A stretch of 64,000 nt of DNA from Prorocentrum cordatum (Eukaryota; Sar; Dinophyceae; Prorocentrales; Prorocentraceae). Made by a program: the position numbers and the translations under genes. The DNA lies in the NCBI GenBank assembly GCA_963575745.1, contig CAUYUJ010016912.1, positions 146,501 to 210,500 on the forward strand, read 5' to 3'. Shown here piece by piece: positions 46,530 through 56,777 of the stretch. Numbering within the stretch: the stretch's first letter is position 1; each line of letters opens with the position of its first letter. The notes beneath the pieces are model-generated. The model was not told where the DNA came from and searched no databases. It worked only from the letters and a program-made list of their open reading frames with translations.

Positions 46530-49015
46530 GCGGCGGCCGTCGCCTGGCTCGCGGCCCCAGCGCTCGCGGTCGTCCTGCGCTGGGGCGCGGGAGCCGCCGC
46601 CGCCGCGGGCCCGCGTCCCCCCGCGGCGCGCGCTGCCCCCGCTGCGCTCTCCCGGGACGCCGTTTCGCCCGAGGAGGTGTGAGACTACACTTGCGATGAT
46701 CTTGATCATCTCGCCTTCTCAGGCTTTGCGAAGCTTAACGACGCGGTCTCCCTGGCGGCCACAGCAGGTGGCCGCGACGGGCCGACAGCTGCTGAACTCG
46801 CGCGGGGAGTCAATCAGATGCAGGGGCGCCTGAGGAACATGTCGCCCACCGAGGCGACGCCATCGCTCCCCGAGGCGGCCAGGCCGCAGCCAGGAGCCCC
46901 CGCCGAGTACAACGAGTACTACGGATACTACTACGAGGCGGAGCAGGGCGAGCTGATTGAGACAGCGACCCCGCTCGCTCGACAGCCACTCCGCGCCAGA
47001 CATCGTCGAGGACGACGATGACGATGGCAACGACGAGGTCGATGAGGATGGCGGGTACGAGGAGATGGGAGAGCCGCCAGCCCCAGGCGGTCTCAGACCG
47101 GCACCCCCGTCCAGGGTGGAGGCCGCGCTCGGCTGGCTGCCAGCCCGGAGGCCGGCCCCCGCTCCGCCCGCCGCCGCCCGGAGCTGGACCGCTGCGCTGC
47201 GTGCCCGCCTGGGCCGCGCAGCTGCCGCGGCTAACCCCGCGGCGGGACTCCTTGGGGCCCCGCTCCGCCAGGCCTGGGGGATCGCTTTTGGGGGGGGGGG
47301 CGCGCCGATCGTCTGGACTTCTGCATTGGTGACCCCGGGGTGCCTGTGCATATCGATTGGGTGTCGGGGCTGTCTGGACTTCGCCGTCGCCGTCGACGCC
47401 CTCCTGCATGTTCAGCCCTGTCCGAGCATGTCTCGGGTGCTGCGGACGCCGCCGCCGCCGCCCGACGAGGGGGGTCGCCCCCCACTGGTGCTGCCAGCTC
47501 AGCGGGGATGCGACGCCAAGCGACGGGCGCCCCTGGGGCGCGCAGCTCTGGCGCACGTCCCGCGCATGCAACTGGCGGACAACAGCGGGGACAGGGTGAT
47601 CCCCAACTGGGTCGACCACCCAGACGACGGCATCACGGTGCAGGCGCTCCGGGACATCCTGAAGACGAAGTGCATGCCGGAGATGCCGGACGGCGTATAC
47701 GCCAACCATCACACCCGCTACGCCAACGGGTGCGTCGGGGCTGCGGGGGCGGACCCGCTGGGCTTGCGAGGGGGCCGCTGGATCTACCCGGGGGGGCGAG
47801 CTGCTCCTGCGGCTGCAACCGTGTGCCCCAAGAGAGAACCCACGGTGGGACCCCGTGGACCAGCACCGCGGCAAACCGTCAGCAGCGCAGAGGCTCCGGG
47901 AGGGCCAGCCGCCGCCAGACGTCTGGGCCCCCATCACAGCGCCCATGCGTGATCTCCCCCAGACGTACGAAGTCGTGCCCTGCCTGCTAAGGTGGCCCCG
48001 CTCCATGATGGGGGCGGGCTCCCTTCGCGACCCGACGCGACCAGCGTGGCGCGGCCGCCAGGCTCTGCCGCCTCCGCCCTCGCAGCTGGAGGTGGCGCCG
48101 CGGCCGAAGAGCCCCCCCCCCACGTGCCCCCGGCCAGGCTGGTTGGCATGTGCGTGGGCCGCCCGCCGCGCGGGCCCCCCACGTGCAGCCGGGGCCCGCA
48201 AGGCCCCCCCGTGGGGCCCGACGCCCCTCCCAGGGCGTCCGTCCCCGGCGGCGCAGGCCATGGCCCAGCCCGCGGAGAGTGGCCACGGGGGCCCCAGCCC
48301 GCGACGCCGTAGGACCCCCCGCCGAGCCGGCAGCGTGATCGGCGCCGAGACGGCGCCCCGCCGCCCCCGCCGCCGCCCATGGCCGGGCGCGGCAGCGAAC
48401 GCTGACGCGGCGGGGGCGGACGTCGGGGCCGCATCCGACCCGGAGGTGACGGACATCCAAGCGATGCTGACCGCCCTGACGTCCGCGGGCTCAACGGCGT
48501 TGGCCGGGTCGACCTCGCCCAGGTCGCCGATCGAGATGACGGCTGGCGACGTCGAGCCGCGCAGCGAGGGTCCCGACCCCCGGCCTCCCACGGGGGTAAG
48601 GCCGACCCCCGGGCGGCAGGGTACGCAGCTACCACCCTCGCCGCCGATGATGCCCGCCCACCTGCCAGAACGGCAGCCATCCGGCGGCGCGCCCCTGGCA
48701 CGGCCCCTGGCTGCCCGCGCCAGGGGCGGCCGTGGCCAAGGGCAAACCCCGTCCCGCAAGAACGCGGCGGCGGACCCCGGGCCCGAGGCCAGGGGCGAGC
48801 CCCAAGACGACGCCTGCCTCTTCCGCACGGGGGACGAAGGCGGAGGCCGCCCGTGCCAGCAGCGCCACGCGGGCAGCGCCCCGATCGGGAGCCAGCACTA
48901 CTTCGAGGACCTCGAGAACGCAACGGTCCAGCAGCTAGTGCTGGGGGCAGTCGCAGACAGTGCTTGCAAGGTCTACGAGGGCGATCGCCAATCCTCCAGG
49001 AGGAGGCGGCCACGG
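46530..49015 (+). pseudogene. decayed coding region between minisatellites, family unknown
   Basis: Plus-strand sense jumps between frames. About 46670-46975 reads as an acidic, Tyr-rich protein with one TGA near 46682 (C-D-D-L-D-H-L-A-F; E-Y-N-E-Y-Y-G-Y-Y-Y). It shifts to an Asp-rich stretch (46990-47060) and then a Pro/Ala-rich linker. A convincing globular piece lies at about 47565-47735 (V-I-P-N-W-V-D-H-P-D-D-G-I, then A-N-H-H-T-R-Y-A-N-G-C), and another at 47860-47990 (V-W-A-P-I-T-A-P-M-R-D-L). The end, at 48890-48990, reads V-Q-Q-L-V-L-G-A-V-A-D-S-A-C-K-V-Y-E-G, which loosely recalls the N-terminal helix of tyrosine recombinases; that is a guess. The 13-bp minisatellite cuts it off at about 49015. 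The opposite strand is also open, probably through high GC. Confidence 0.4.
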
Positions 49016-49017
49016 CG

Positions 49018-49250
49018 GACGAACAACACAACCCCCCAGCACAACCATTCAGCGCAACCCCCTAGACAACCCCCCAGCACAACCCCCAGCGCAACCCCCC
49101 AACAGAACCCCCAGCGCAACCCTACAGCACAACCCTTTCCCACAACCTTCCATCACAACCCTCCAGCACAACCCCCCAGCACAACCCCCCAGCGCAACCC
49201 CCCAACACAACCCCCCAACACAACTCCCCAGCACAACCCTCCAACATGTT
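49018..49250 (-). repeat. 13-bp minisatellite, reverse
   Basis: AGCACAACCCCCC units ending the decayed coding region. Confidence 0.93.
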
Positions 49251-49454
49251 CGTGATTAAACGGGTTTGCGCCGTTCCGAGAGGGATGTCTAAAGATCTCC
49301 CGAGGCCAGGAAACGGCCCCTGCAGGCCAAAATTGGGAAACAACAAAAGAGGCTTCACCTATGAGCCTCATCATGAACCCGTCCAGAAGAACCACCAGCA
49401 CAATCAGCACAAACACGAGCACAACCACCAGGGTGTCGAGAGATTGCGCTCGGG

Positions 49455-49785
49455 GGTTATGCTGGGGGGGGGGGGGGGGTTGGGGGTTTGTGCTGGGGGC
49501 TTATACTGGCGGGTTGTGCTGGATGGTGGTGCTGGGGGAGTGTGCTGGGGGATTGTGCTGGAGAGTTGTGCTGAGGGGGTGTGATGGGAGTTGTGCTGAT
49601 GGGGTTGTCCTGAAGGGGTTGTGCTGGGAAGGTGTACTGGGAGGTTGCGCGGATCGTGCTGAGGATTGTGCGGGGGGGGAGGTGCTGTGAAGTTGTGCTG
49701 GGAAGGCGTACTGGCGGGTTGTGCTGGGGGGTCGTGCTCGGGGAGTGTGCTGGGGGTCGTGCTGGGGGAATGTGCTCGAAGACCA
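49455..49785 (+). repeat. 13-bp minisatellite, forward
   Basis: TTGTGCTGGGGGG units, facing the reverse block across about 200 bases of unique sequence. Confidence 0.93.
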
Positions 49786-50049
49786 CATCTTGCATGATGA
49801 CGTTTTTTCGAGGATGTCTTGGGCAAGAGCTGAAACTTTGAAGTCCCGAAGATCTCACGACTGATTTCAGCATGTCGACTTTCTGCAGATGTCTGGAGCG
49901 AGAACGTTGTTTGTGATAGACGGCGTCGCGCCTGCTTGCCTCAGACATGTCAATGCTATGATGATGTCTCAGGCGACACGCTTGTTTTCAAACATCATCA
50001 CCCCTCGCTCCCTCATCTTCCTATTCATGCTACTCCTCCTCACGCCTCC

Positions 50050-50600
<551 letters not shown>

Positions 50601-50619
50601 CATCAACAGGATGATGGAG

Positions 50620-51395
50620 GGATGTGCTGGGAGGTTGTGCTGGGGGGTTGTGCTGGGGTGGGTGCTGGGGGGTTGTGCTGTGGGGTTGTGCTGTGGGGTT
50701 GTGCAGGGGGTTGTGCTGGGAGTTGTGCTGGGGGTGTTCGCGCTGGGGCTGTGCTGAGTGTTGCGCAGGGGAGTTGTGCTGAAGTGTTGCGCTTGGGGAT
50801 TGTGCGGGAAGGTTCTGTGGGGAGGTGGTGCAGGGGTGTGTGTGCCGGGGGGTTGTGCTGGGGGTTGTGCTGGGAGGTTGTGCTGGAGGGTTGTGCTGGG
50901 GGGTTGTGCTGGGGGGTTGTGCTGAGGGGTTGTGCTTGGGGGTTGTGCTGGGCGGTTGTGCTGGGGGTTGTGCTGGGGGTTGTGCAGCGGGGTTGCGCTG
51001 GGGAATTGTGCTGGGGGGTTGTGCTTGGGGGTTGCGCTGTGGGGTTGTGCAGGGGGGTTGTGCTGAGGGGTTGTGCTGGGGGGTTTCGCAGGGGGTGGCT
51101 GTGGCTGGGGGCGGGGGGTTGTGCTGGAGCGTCGCGCTGGGAGGTTGTGCAGCGGGGTTGTGCTGGGGAATTGTGCTGGGGGGTTGTGCTGGGGGCTCTT
51201 GCTGGGGGCTCTTGCTGGGCGTGTTGTGATGGGGTGTTGTGCTGGGGGGTTGTGCGGCGGGGGGGGGTGCTGGGAGGTTGTGCTGGGGGGTTGTGCTGGG
51301 GTGTTGTGCTGGGGTGTTGTGCTGGGGGTTTGTGCTGGGGGGTTGTGCTGGGGGTTGCGCTGGGGGTTGTGCTGGGGGCTGTCCTGGGGGATCGT
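50620..51395 (+). repeat. 13-bp minisatellite, forward
   Basis: About 55 units with variant G-run length; it directly follows the CAT tract. Confidence 0.95.
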
Positions 51396-51451
51396 TCTGG
51401 GAAGTTGACTTTGAAAGAGGAAGGGCAAAGGCGAGAGGTATCGAACGTTTG

Positions 51452-51473
51452 TCCGCTGCCATTTTGGCCCAGT
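51452..51473 (+). other. possible relict spliced-leader sequence
   Basis: TCCGCTGCCATTTTGGCCCA resembles the 22-nt dinoflagellate spliced leader: TCCG at the 5' end, the core GCCATTTTGGC exact, and C-x-CA after it. It differs at about four or five positions. It lies directly upstream of the Gag-like locus, where a leader would sit if an mRNA had been copied back into the genome (a process reported for dinoflagellates). Confidence 0.4.
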
Positions 51474-51492
51474 GACCAGCCACCTATGTGAC

Positions 51493-51511
51493 CGGGCCGC
51501 ACCGCGGCCCG
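51493..51511. promoter_or_regulatory. leader hairpin 1
   Basis: Perfect 8-bp stem CGGGCCGC/GCGGCCCG with loop ACC. Confidence 0.7.
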
Positions 51512-51621
51512 CTACCTTACATCGAGACAGAAAACGTTCCACCCTTTACTCTTGAGATGTACCATCGCCGCTCACGCGGCCCCCTCCTACATCTGGCACT
51601 ATCTCTGATAGGGTTGGACGT

Positions 51622-51644
51622 ATGCTTCGCCTTAGGCGAAGCAT
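51622..51644. promoter_or_regulatory. leader hairpin 2
   Basis: Perfect 10-bp stem ATGCTTCGCC/GGCGAAGCAT with loop TTA. Confidence 0.75.
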
Positions 51645-51646
51645 CT

Positions 51647-51663
51647 GGTTGGGCCTCCCAACC
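51647..51663. promoter_or_regulatory. leader hairpin 3
   Basis: Perfect 7-bp stem GGTTGGG/CCCAACC with loop CCT, two bases after hairpin 2. Confidence 0.7.
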
Positions 51664-51674
51664 GGCTTCAAACT

Positions 51675-51686
51675 TGGTAGCGGAGC
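51675..51686 (+). promoter_or_regulatory. candidate primer-binding site TGGTAGCGGAGC
   Basis: Identical for 12 bases to the copia primer-binding site at 30192-30203, but on the plus strand and upstream of the Gag-like region. Its 3' end overlaps leader hairpin 4. Confidence 0.55.
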
Positions 51687-51706
51687 TGACCGTTGGTGGT
51701 CAGCTC
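51683..51706. promoter_or_regulatory. leader hairpin 4
   Basis: Perfect 9-bp stem GAGCTGACC/GGTCAGCTC with loop GTTGGT. Confidence 0.75.
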
Positions 51707-52671
51707 TAGCTCTGACATGGTGGAACATCAATGTAAAGTGGCTCTACGTGGAGGAGCTCTGTACCATCGCAAGGACACTTGCACTGCTGCCTCTGCTCAC
51801 GCAGAGGTCTCTTACCTGAGCCTTATATCTCTGCGCTACTCCACTCCTGAGGTCCACTCACCAACGCCACTCGGCAATTTCTTCGAAGATATTATGCATG
51901 GTGACATGCGTTATGACATCATGCCGACTGCACCTCCTCGCAAACTGGCGGCAGCGTCACCGCGTAACCAACAGCCACGTACAACCGACACCGACCTACG
52001 GGGCCACTGGATTCAAATTGCTGTCTTTGGCCTCCTATGGGTTGCCATCGGATGCGCGGTTGGACATGGGCAGCGCGGTGCAGACGACGCGCGCACTACC
52101 GGCCCTCACTGGGGCCCTGCCGGTAACGTGCCTTTCCGCGAGTTCGCTCGCGAGGTACATGCCTGGATCAACGTGACCAGAGACCCTATGACTCCCTCCC
52201 AACAGGCCACCACTTGATAGCGCGGCCTCGGAGGTCTCGCAAGGACCATTGCAATGAGAGCCCCCTCAGCGATTATCAACTTTGGAGTACACATTTGTGG
52301 GCGCCACACCGATGGGGCCACCTACATAATGTACCTCCTCAGCACTAAGTTCGAAAACCCTGAAGATGAGCGACAAGTTTATTCGGGGACGGCTCAGAAC
52401 GGATCGACCAGACGCTGACCCGCTTCGAGATTGCACGCTTTGAAGCTGACACCGCGGGGCTCAACATCCCAAACTTTCAAATCCTGACAATCGTACTGTT
52501 CAGGGCCCTGGGTGTCGGCACTTCGCGTGCACAGCAACTACTACAACCGCTGAACCACCAAACGCCAAGGTCTCAACAACAGTTCGACTCCTTACTGAGC
52601 GAACCCCCGGTAACATTCGTGGTGTGTTTAACCACGGCCACCGCACTGATGTCTCTCATGGTGACACTCGC

Positions 52672-52685
52672 GCGGGGCAACCTGC
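52672..52685 (+). repeat. mini-hairpin h1
   Basis: GCGGG/CCTGC stem with one G-U pair, loop GCAA; read as A-G-Q-P-A. Confidence 0.85.
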
Positions 52686-52842
52686 CCGCACCATCTGGAA
52701 TGGCGGTCCACAACCAAACGAGGCCACCACTCTATTAAGCCAGCAAGGTGGCCAGCCCATGGGGTCGCAAGACTCCTGGGCTCTACATCAGGGACAGTCG
52801 GCAACGGCTGCCCTTGCCCAAGCCACTACTTTCACGGGCTCG

Positions 52843-52856
52843 GCGGGGCAGCCCGC
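52843..52856 (+). repeat. mini-hairpin h2
   Basis: GCGGG/CCCGC, loop GCAG (not GNRA); read as A-G-Q-P-A. Confidence 0.75.
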
Positions 52857-53223
52857 AGAGTCCGACTTTGACTCAGGCACCGATACTGACACCTCGTCAG
52901 ATGAAGGAACTGGTAACTTGAACTTTTCTGATCTGCCCGCGCGCCTCACTGAAGAGCAACAGGCACAATGACTACTCCTGGGCAACCAGAAACAGAAACG
53001 CCGATGGAGACGCTTTATGAAGAGGCCAGTTCGAAGGGTACGACGCGCAGTTCGACGTGCGTTTAGGTCAAAGGGTAAGGGTAGGGGCAAGGGTAAACGA
53101 CGACGGAAACATGGTAGGGGTATGCTGACATTCCTGGCCTCCCTTACGAGGCCACGGCATGGGGAAATATTCCTGGGGAAGGGTAAAGGCCGTAGGCGCA
53201 CCTCAGGAAAAAGGTAAGGGGCG

Positions 53224-53237
53224 GCGGGGTAACCCGA
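53224..53237 (+). repeat. mini-hairpin h3
   Basis: GCGGG/CCCGA (closing pair lost), loop GTAA; read as R-G-N-P. Confidence 0.75.
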
Positions 53238-53554
53238 AGGATGCCAACGGGAAAACCATGGAATGTGATATCTGCCATAGCACCCAGCATTTTCGTCGTG
53301 AGTGCCCTCAAGGCGACGGGAGAGGCAGGGGTCCGTCGATATTAGGCTCAAACCGATTCCGACATTCAGTATGTCGATTTCGAAACTCTTTTCGCCGAGT
53401 CAGCTGACCCCCCCCCACAGCCGCTACCCACTTCACGTCCGCGAAGTACATCAGCGCCAGCGTGTTCCTCGAGAGTTACGCCGAGGAGCTCTACGAGGAT
53501 ATCTTCGTTGGCCACGACGAGTTCGATCTCGCAGACTGGCTGGGCATCCCGATC

Positions 53555-53568
53555 GCGGGGCAACCTGC
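53555..53568 (+). repeat. mini-hairpin h4
   Basis: GCGGG/CCTGC, loop GCAA; A-G-Q-P-A. Confidence 0.85.
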
Positions 53569-53623
53569 GCGCATGGAGATCACCGAGGAGTACCAATCAT
53601 CCGCCGACTCGGACTGTGAGATG

Positions 53624-53637
53624 GCGGGGGCACCTGC
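53624..53637 (+). repeat. mini-hairpin h5
   Basis: GCGGG/CCTGC, loop GGCA; A-G-A-P-A. Confidence 0.75.
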
Positions 53638-53745
53638 GCACTCCGACGGGTGCAAGCCGGATAGTTCTGATGATGACACGATGCCGGCTACGGAGGAGGA
53701 GCTTCAATTAGCGCTCCAACCCGCAGGTGATTGGGAATCCTGCGT

Positions 53746-53759
53746 GCAGGGTAACCTGT
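53746..53759 (+). repeat. mini-hairpin h6
   Basis: GCAGG/CCTGT, A-U in place of G-U and a G-U closing pair, loop GTAA; Q-G-N-L. Confidence 0.8.
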
Positions 53760-53773
53760 GATGACGATCCTTT

Positions 53774-53787
53774 TCGGGGTAACCCAC
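53774..53787 (+). repeat. mini-hairpin h7 (degenerate)
   Basis: Only GGG/CCC of the stem remains, loop GTAA; R-G-N-P. Abuts the LINE-B insertion point. Confidence 0.55.
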
Positions 53788-53801
53788 GCGACGCTGGTGA
53801 C
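53786..53801. repeat. LINE-B target-site duplication, left
   Basis: ACGCGACGCTGGTGAC, identical to 55248-55263. It overlaps the 3' end of hairpin h7. Confidence 0.93.
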
Positions 53802-53802
53802 G

Positions 53803-53811
53803 TTTTTTTTT

Positions 53812-53897
<86 letters not shown>
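53803..53897 (-). other. poly(A) tail of LINE-B (T run)
   Basis: About 95 bases of T on the plus strand with one G near the start. Confidence 0.95.
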
Positions 53898-54069
53898 CTT
53901 CCATGCTCGGGCCATACGCACGCGGCTCTGGCCAGTCACCCTCCAGGTGGGGTGGCCCGACGGTGCCTGGGCGTGCCAATGGCGGGGACCCAGGGCAGAG
54001 ACCGTCGGGCGGGTGGCCCCTCACAAGCGCGCAGCACCGCCGAGGTGGCGGTGGGGCTTGGACGGGGGC

Positions 54070-55247
54070 CTAGTCCGACGAACCCGAGTCGTCTTCGCCG
54101 AAACCCACAGGAGGGATGAGTTCCCCATCCTCCTCTTGGCGCCTGCTGGAGTGCTGCTGGCGCCCTCGACCAGCCTCGAACCTCTGTGGGCGAGGCACCG
54201 AGCGTGGGTTCGGCTGACTCGGGAGTGGCATCGCTGCGCGCGCTGCTGCTTGCTCACGCTGCGCGCGCTGCTGCCTTTGAATTTCTGCGGTGTTGTACCG
54301 CTCGGACTCTGAAGCAAAATCGGAATATCTTGGATGCTTGCCTGCCAGAAGACGATTTCTGATATTCGCACGTCCGCCACTCTTGGGAGGGCGTCCAGGA
54401 CAGGTGGCTGGCAAGCCTCTGAAAGCATACTGGGCATAGCGCCCACAGACTAAACAAAAGACAACTGGCACGGCAAAATGCGCTATTGCCATCTGATGGC
54501 TGGCGTGGATGCCTTCAAGGCCGCGCCTGAATGCGCTGGCTAGTGGCTGGCATGCTTGTCTCTCGCGTGCGACAGCTGCCTTATAAGATCGGGCGTACGT
54601 AAAACATGCTCTGCACCTGTACGGAATCGGCCCCTGAAGAACCTCCCAGTCGTGCACGACGATGGTGGCCTGAACCTTACAGGGCAGAGCGGCTCTCTCG
54701 CACTTGTGCCTGTTGCGCTGGCATAAGGCGAGAACTCTGGGCGCATATAAACCAATCGCTCGAGCGGCCTCTATCTTGCGTTGCAACTCCTGCAGCGCTG
54801 TCGGGTTGAAACTTGGGTGGCAGTCCATTGCCGCCTTCGCCATCTTGTCCGCTGCTGCGTTGATCTCGGCAGCGAGTCTGGCCTCTCCAGCCAATGAGTT
54901 GACATCCTGATGGCTCTTGACCTTAGAGGCCGTCTCGAGGTGGTGTCTGCTGTCCCGCGCAAGCGCGAGCTTGTGCAGGCCTGAGTACTTAAGCTTACTG
55001 CTGAGACGTGTCGGCAGTGGCCTAGCGTGCTGGTCGAGGACCGCTTTGCAGTCCACCCAGGCCTTGGAAGGTTTGGTGAGGGCCTCCTGGAGAACCAGGA
55101 AGCCCATGTGCTCCCCAGCCTGAGAAGTCTGGGGAAGGTTGGCAGCAACGGCGCCATAAAAGGAGGCCTCTGGGGCCCCGTCGGTGCTGTAAGCCACTAC
55201 CGAAAACGTCGCTCCGTCTAACTCCGCTATGCCTGTCTTGGTGCACG
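54070..55247 (-). CDS. LINE-B ORF2 C-terminus: ribonuclease H and C-x2-C-G-x-Y-A tail
   Basis: Uninterrupted to the stop at 54070. The frame happens to extend about 21 codons into host DNA, so true LINE sequence starts at about residue 22 of a 413-codon frame. RNase H residues in order: D44 (Y-S-T-D-G), E67 (A-G-E-H-M-G-F), D87 (W-V-D-C-K), H134 (K-V-K-S-H-Q-D) and D155 (N-A-A-A-D-K-M). The tail has F-C-L-V-C-G-R-Y-A, then L-P-A-T-C-P-G, the same signature as LINE-A, then Arg/Gln-rich sequence and an acidic end. The endonuclease and RT are missing through 5' truncation. The fragment would have no independent function. Confidence 0.85.
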
Positions 55248-55263
55248 ACGCGACGCTGGTGAC
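55248..55263. repeat. LINE-B target-site duplication, right
   Basis: Exact copy of the left 16-mer. Confidence 0.93.
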
Positions 55264-55523
55264 CTTTCTGAGCGGATCCAATACGAACTCGGACACAACG
55301 AAGGCTCTCACTTCACCTTTGTGCTACACGACCGTCCTTCGAGCCGTGAGGCTTGGAGACGCGTGGAGCGTACTAGGGGTGATGATGAGGACTGGAAAGC
55401 TGAAACCAATCCGCCTTAACATCATCGGCGGAGACATTCACGCAGGCACTCGCGTGCCCGCTCAAGCGGCATGCAGCGCCCACATCCACGAGATCCGAGG
55501 GGACCGCCAAGAAGGGCATAGTC

Positions 55524-55537
55524 GCGGGGCAACCCGC
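55524..55537 (+). repeat. mini-hairpin h8
   Basis: GCGGG/CCCGC fully Watson-Crick, loop GCAA; R-G-N-P in the best open frame. Confidence 0.85.
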
Positions 55538-56158
55538 ATCAGGACGATGAGGGCTCAGACGAGCCTGAAGGCCAGCCTCGACTCAGACTAGTTGGTGAAC
55601 AGAACGACGGAATTGCTCGCCAACAGGTACCAGACGACTACATGTGGTTCTGGCGGGCGCAGGGCTGGTCCGATCATCAAGTCTGCCATTATTGGTCATT
55701 GCGGTCTGTGCAGCGGTGCACAGAAACGGGCAAAATCATCATCTCCAACAGAAGTGGCGGCACCAAGACAGCTGAAACGCTGGAGAAGAAAGCCTACAAA
55801 AGAGGCATCTGTAGGGATCGGAAGGAGCACCAAGAGCAGGTCTGTGGATGCGAGCACTTCGCAGACCACAGGCCGAATTGCCCGATGGGGCGCCCTTCAA
55901 GGAGCCCCAACTTCGAGAAAACCCCATGGGTCTGGTCCCATGGGGGGCGGCGAAGGTCGCAAGGTGGACCCAAGCTGCAACCCGAGCCACATGCACCTGA
56001 CCAAGGGGGACTACAGGCCGCTAGATGAGGTCCAGGCAGAACTCGTCGAGAAGGACTGGGAGGCCCTAGATGAGGAGCACAGACTCAAGCGTCGCAATCG
56101 GGCATGCCACGAGCGCCAAGAGCGTGAGGCCCGACTTGATGCGCGAGCGGCCTCCTCT

Positions 56159-56172
56159 GCGGGGAAACCTGC
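56159..56172 (+). repeat. mini-hairpin h9
   Basis: GCGGG/CCTGC, loop GAAA; A-G-K-P-A. Confidence 0.85.
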
Positions 56173-56208
56173 TTCTTCTCGCGAAGGTGCCAGCCACGAC
56201 CAAGGCAA

Positions 56209-56222
56209 GCGGGGTAACCCGC
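56209..56222 (+). repeat. mini-hairpin h10
   Basis: GCGGG/CCCGC, loop GTAA; R-G-N-P-P, a codon phase different from h9 in the same frame. Confidence 0.85.
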
Positions 56223-56559
56223 CGGCTGCGGCTGAGCAAGAAGACAAGGCGTCCGGTCTCGCACAAGCTGTTGATCCCACTGTACCTGCGTCTGCACATG
56301 AATACGAATCCGATAATGACGAAGACACTGACGCAGGTGTAGACGCCGATGCGATAATTACGGAGGACACAGTCCTGGAGCAATACGACTCTGTGTGGTA
56401 TCAAAGCAGAAGCATTGTAAACATATACTTACTGTAGTACGAGGCAAGCTGCCCAATGGGAGGGAGAACTTGGATTGCAAAAGGAATGCCAAGATTGAGA
56501 ATATGAGGGTATACCGACGTGAGCGGAAGCCTCCGACAGACAGCCCCTCGCGAGACAGC

Positions 56560-56573
56560 GCGGGGAAACCTGC
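56560..56573 (+). repeat. mini-hairpin h11
   Basis: GCGGG/CCTGC, loop GAAA; A-G-K-P-A. Confidence 0.85.
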
Positions 56574-56586
56574 TGCGTCCGCTGAT

Positions 56587-56600
56587 GCGGGGGAACCCGC
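56587..56600 (+). repeat. mini-hairpin h12
   Basis: GCGGG/CCCGC, loop GGAA; A-G-E-P-A, 13 bases after h11. Confidence 0.85.
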
Positions 56601-56763
56601 TGAGAAAGCAGATGAACCCCCGAAGCCCCCGAAGTGCTCTTTGAAGGACGTAGATCTATCTCCATCCTCAAGCTTGCCGAGGTCACCTAGGTCGAAGAAG
56701 CGGACAAGTTCAGGAGAGGTCGACCCTGGAAGAAACAAGGCGAAACGATCTGACGGGAAGCCC

Positions 56764-56777
56764 GCGGGGCAACCGGC
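56764..56777 (+). repeat. mini-hairpin h13
   Basis: GCGGG/CCGGC with one G-G mismatch, loop GCAA; A-G-Q-P-A. Confidence 0.7.

Larger units (their letters stand above)
51693..53761 (+). pseudogene. Gag-like region with intact CCHC zinc knuckle
   Basis: Frame A (51693-52395) contains F-R-E-F-A-R-E-V-H-A-W, then tandem stops TGA-TAG at 52215-52220, then R-G-L-G-G-L-A-R-T-I-A-M-R and H-T-D-G-A-T-Y-I-M-Y-L-L-S in the same frame; the blocks recall dinoflagellate retroelement Gags. The sense shifts near 52395 to E-R-I-D-Q-T-L-T-R-F-E-I-A-R-F, then near 52610 to a Gln/Ser/Asp-rich part, crosses TGA at 52969, and enters an Arg/Lys-rich basic stretch. A last shift near 53200 gives C-D-I-C-H-S-T-Q-H-F-R-R-E-C, a canonical C-x2-C-x4-H-x4-C knuckle at about 53264-53305. 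After one TGA (53405) the frame runs to 53761 as acidic sequence. The role would be RNA binding and particle formation. Confidence 0.7.
53803..55247 (-). mobile_element. LINE-B: 5'-truncated LINE inserted in the Gag-like locus
   Basis: Minus-strand insertion with a poly(A) tail (T run at 53803-53897, one G inside), a 3' UTR of about 170 bases, a ribonuclease-H-bearing ORF end, and a perfect 16-bp duplication on both sides. The T-run length and exact duplication indicate a young insertion. Removing it rejoins an open host frame reading R-G-N-P-R-D-A-G-D-L-S-E-R-I-Q. It contains none of the 14-nt hairpins. Confidence 0.95.

Noticed and set aside
46810-48828. 672-codon minus-strand frame
   Set aside because: Arg/Gly/Pro-rich antisense of the plus-strand sequence, which has the more protein-like segments; high GC removes stops.
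53985-54000. GGCGGGGACCC inside LINE-B as a possible mini-hairpin
   Set aside because: It does not fit the 5-bp stem plus 4-nt loop pattern.
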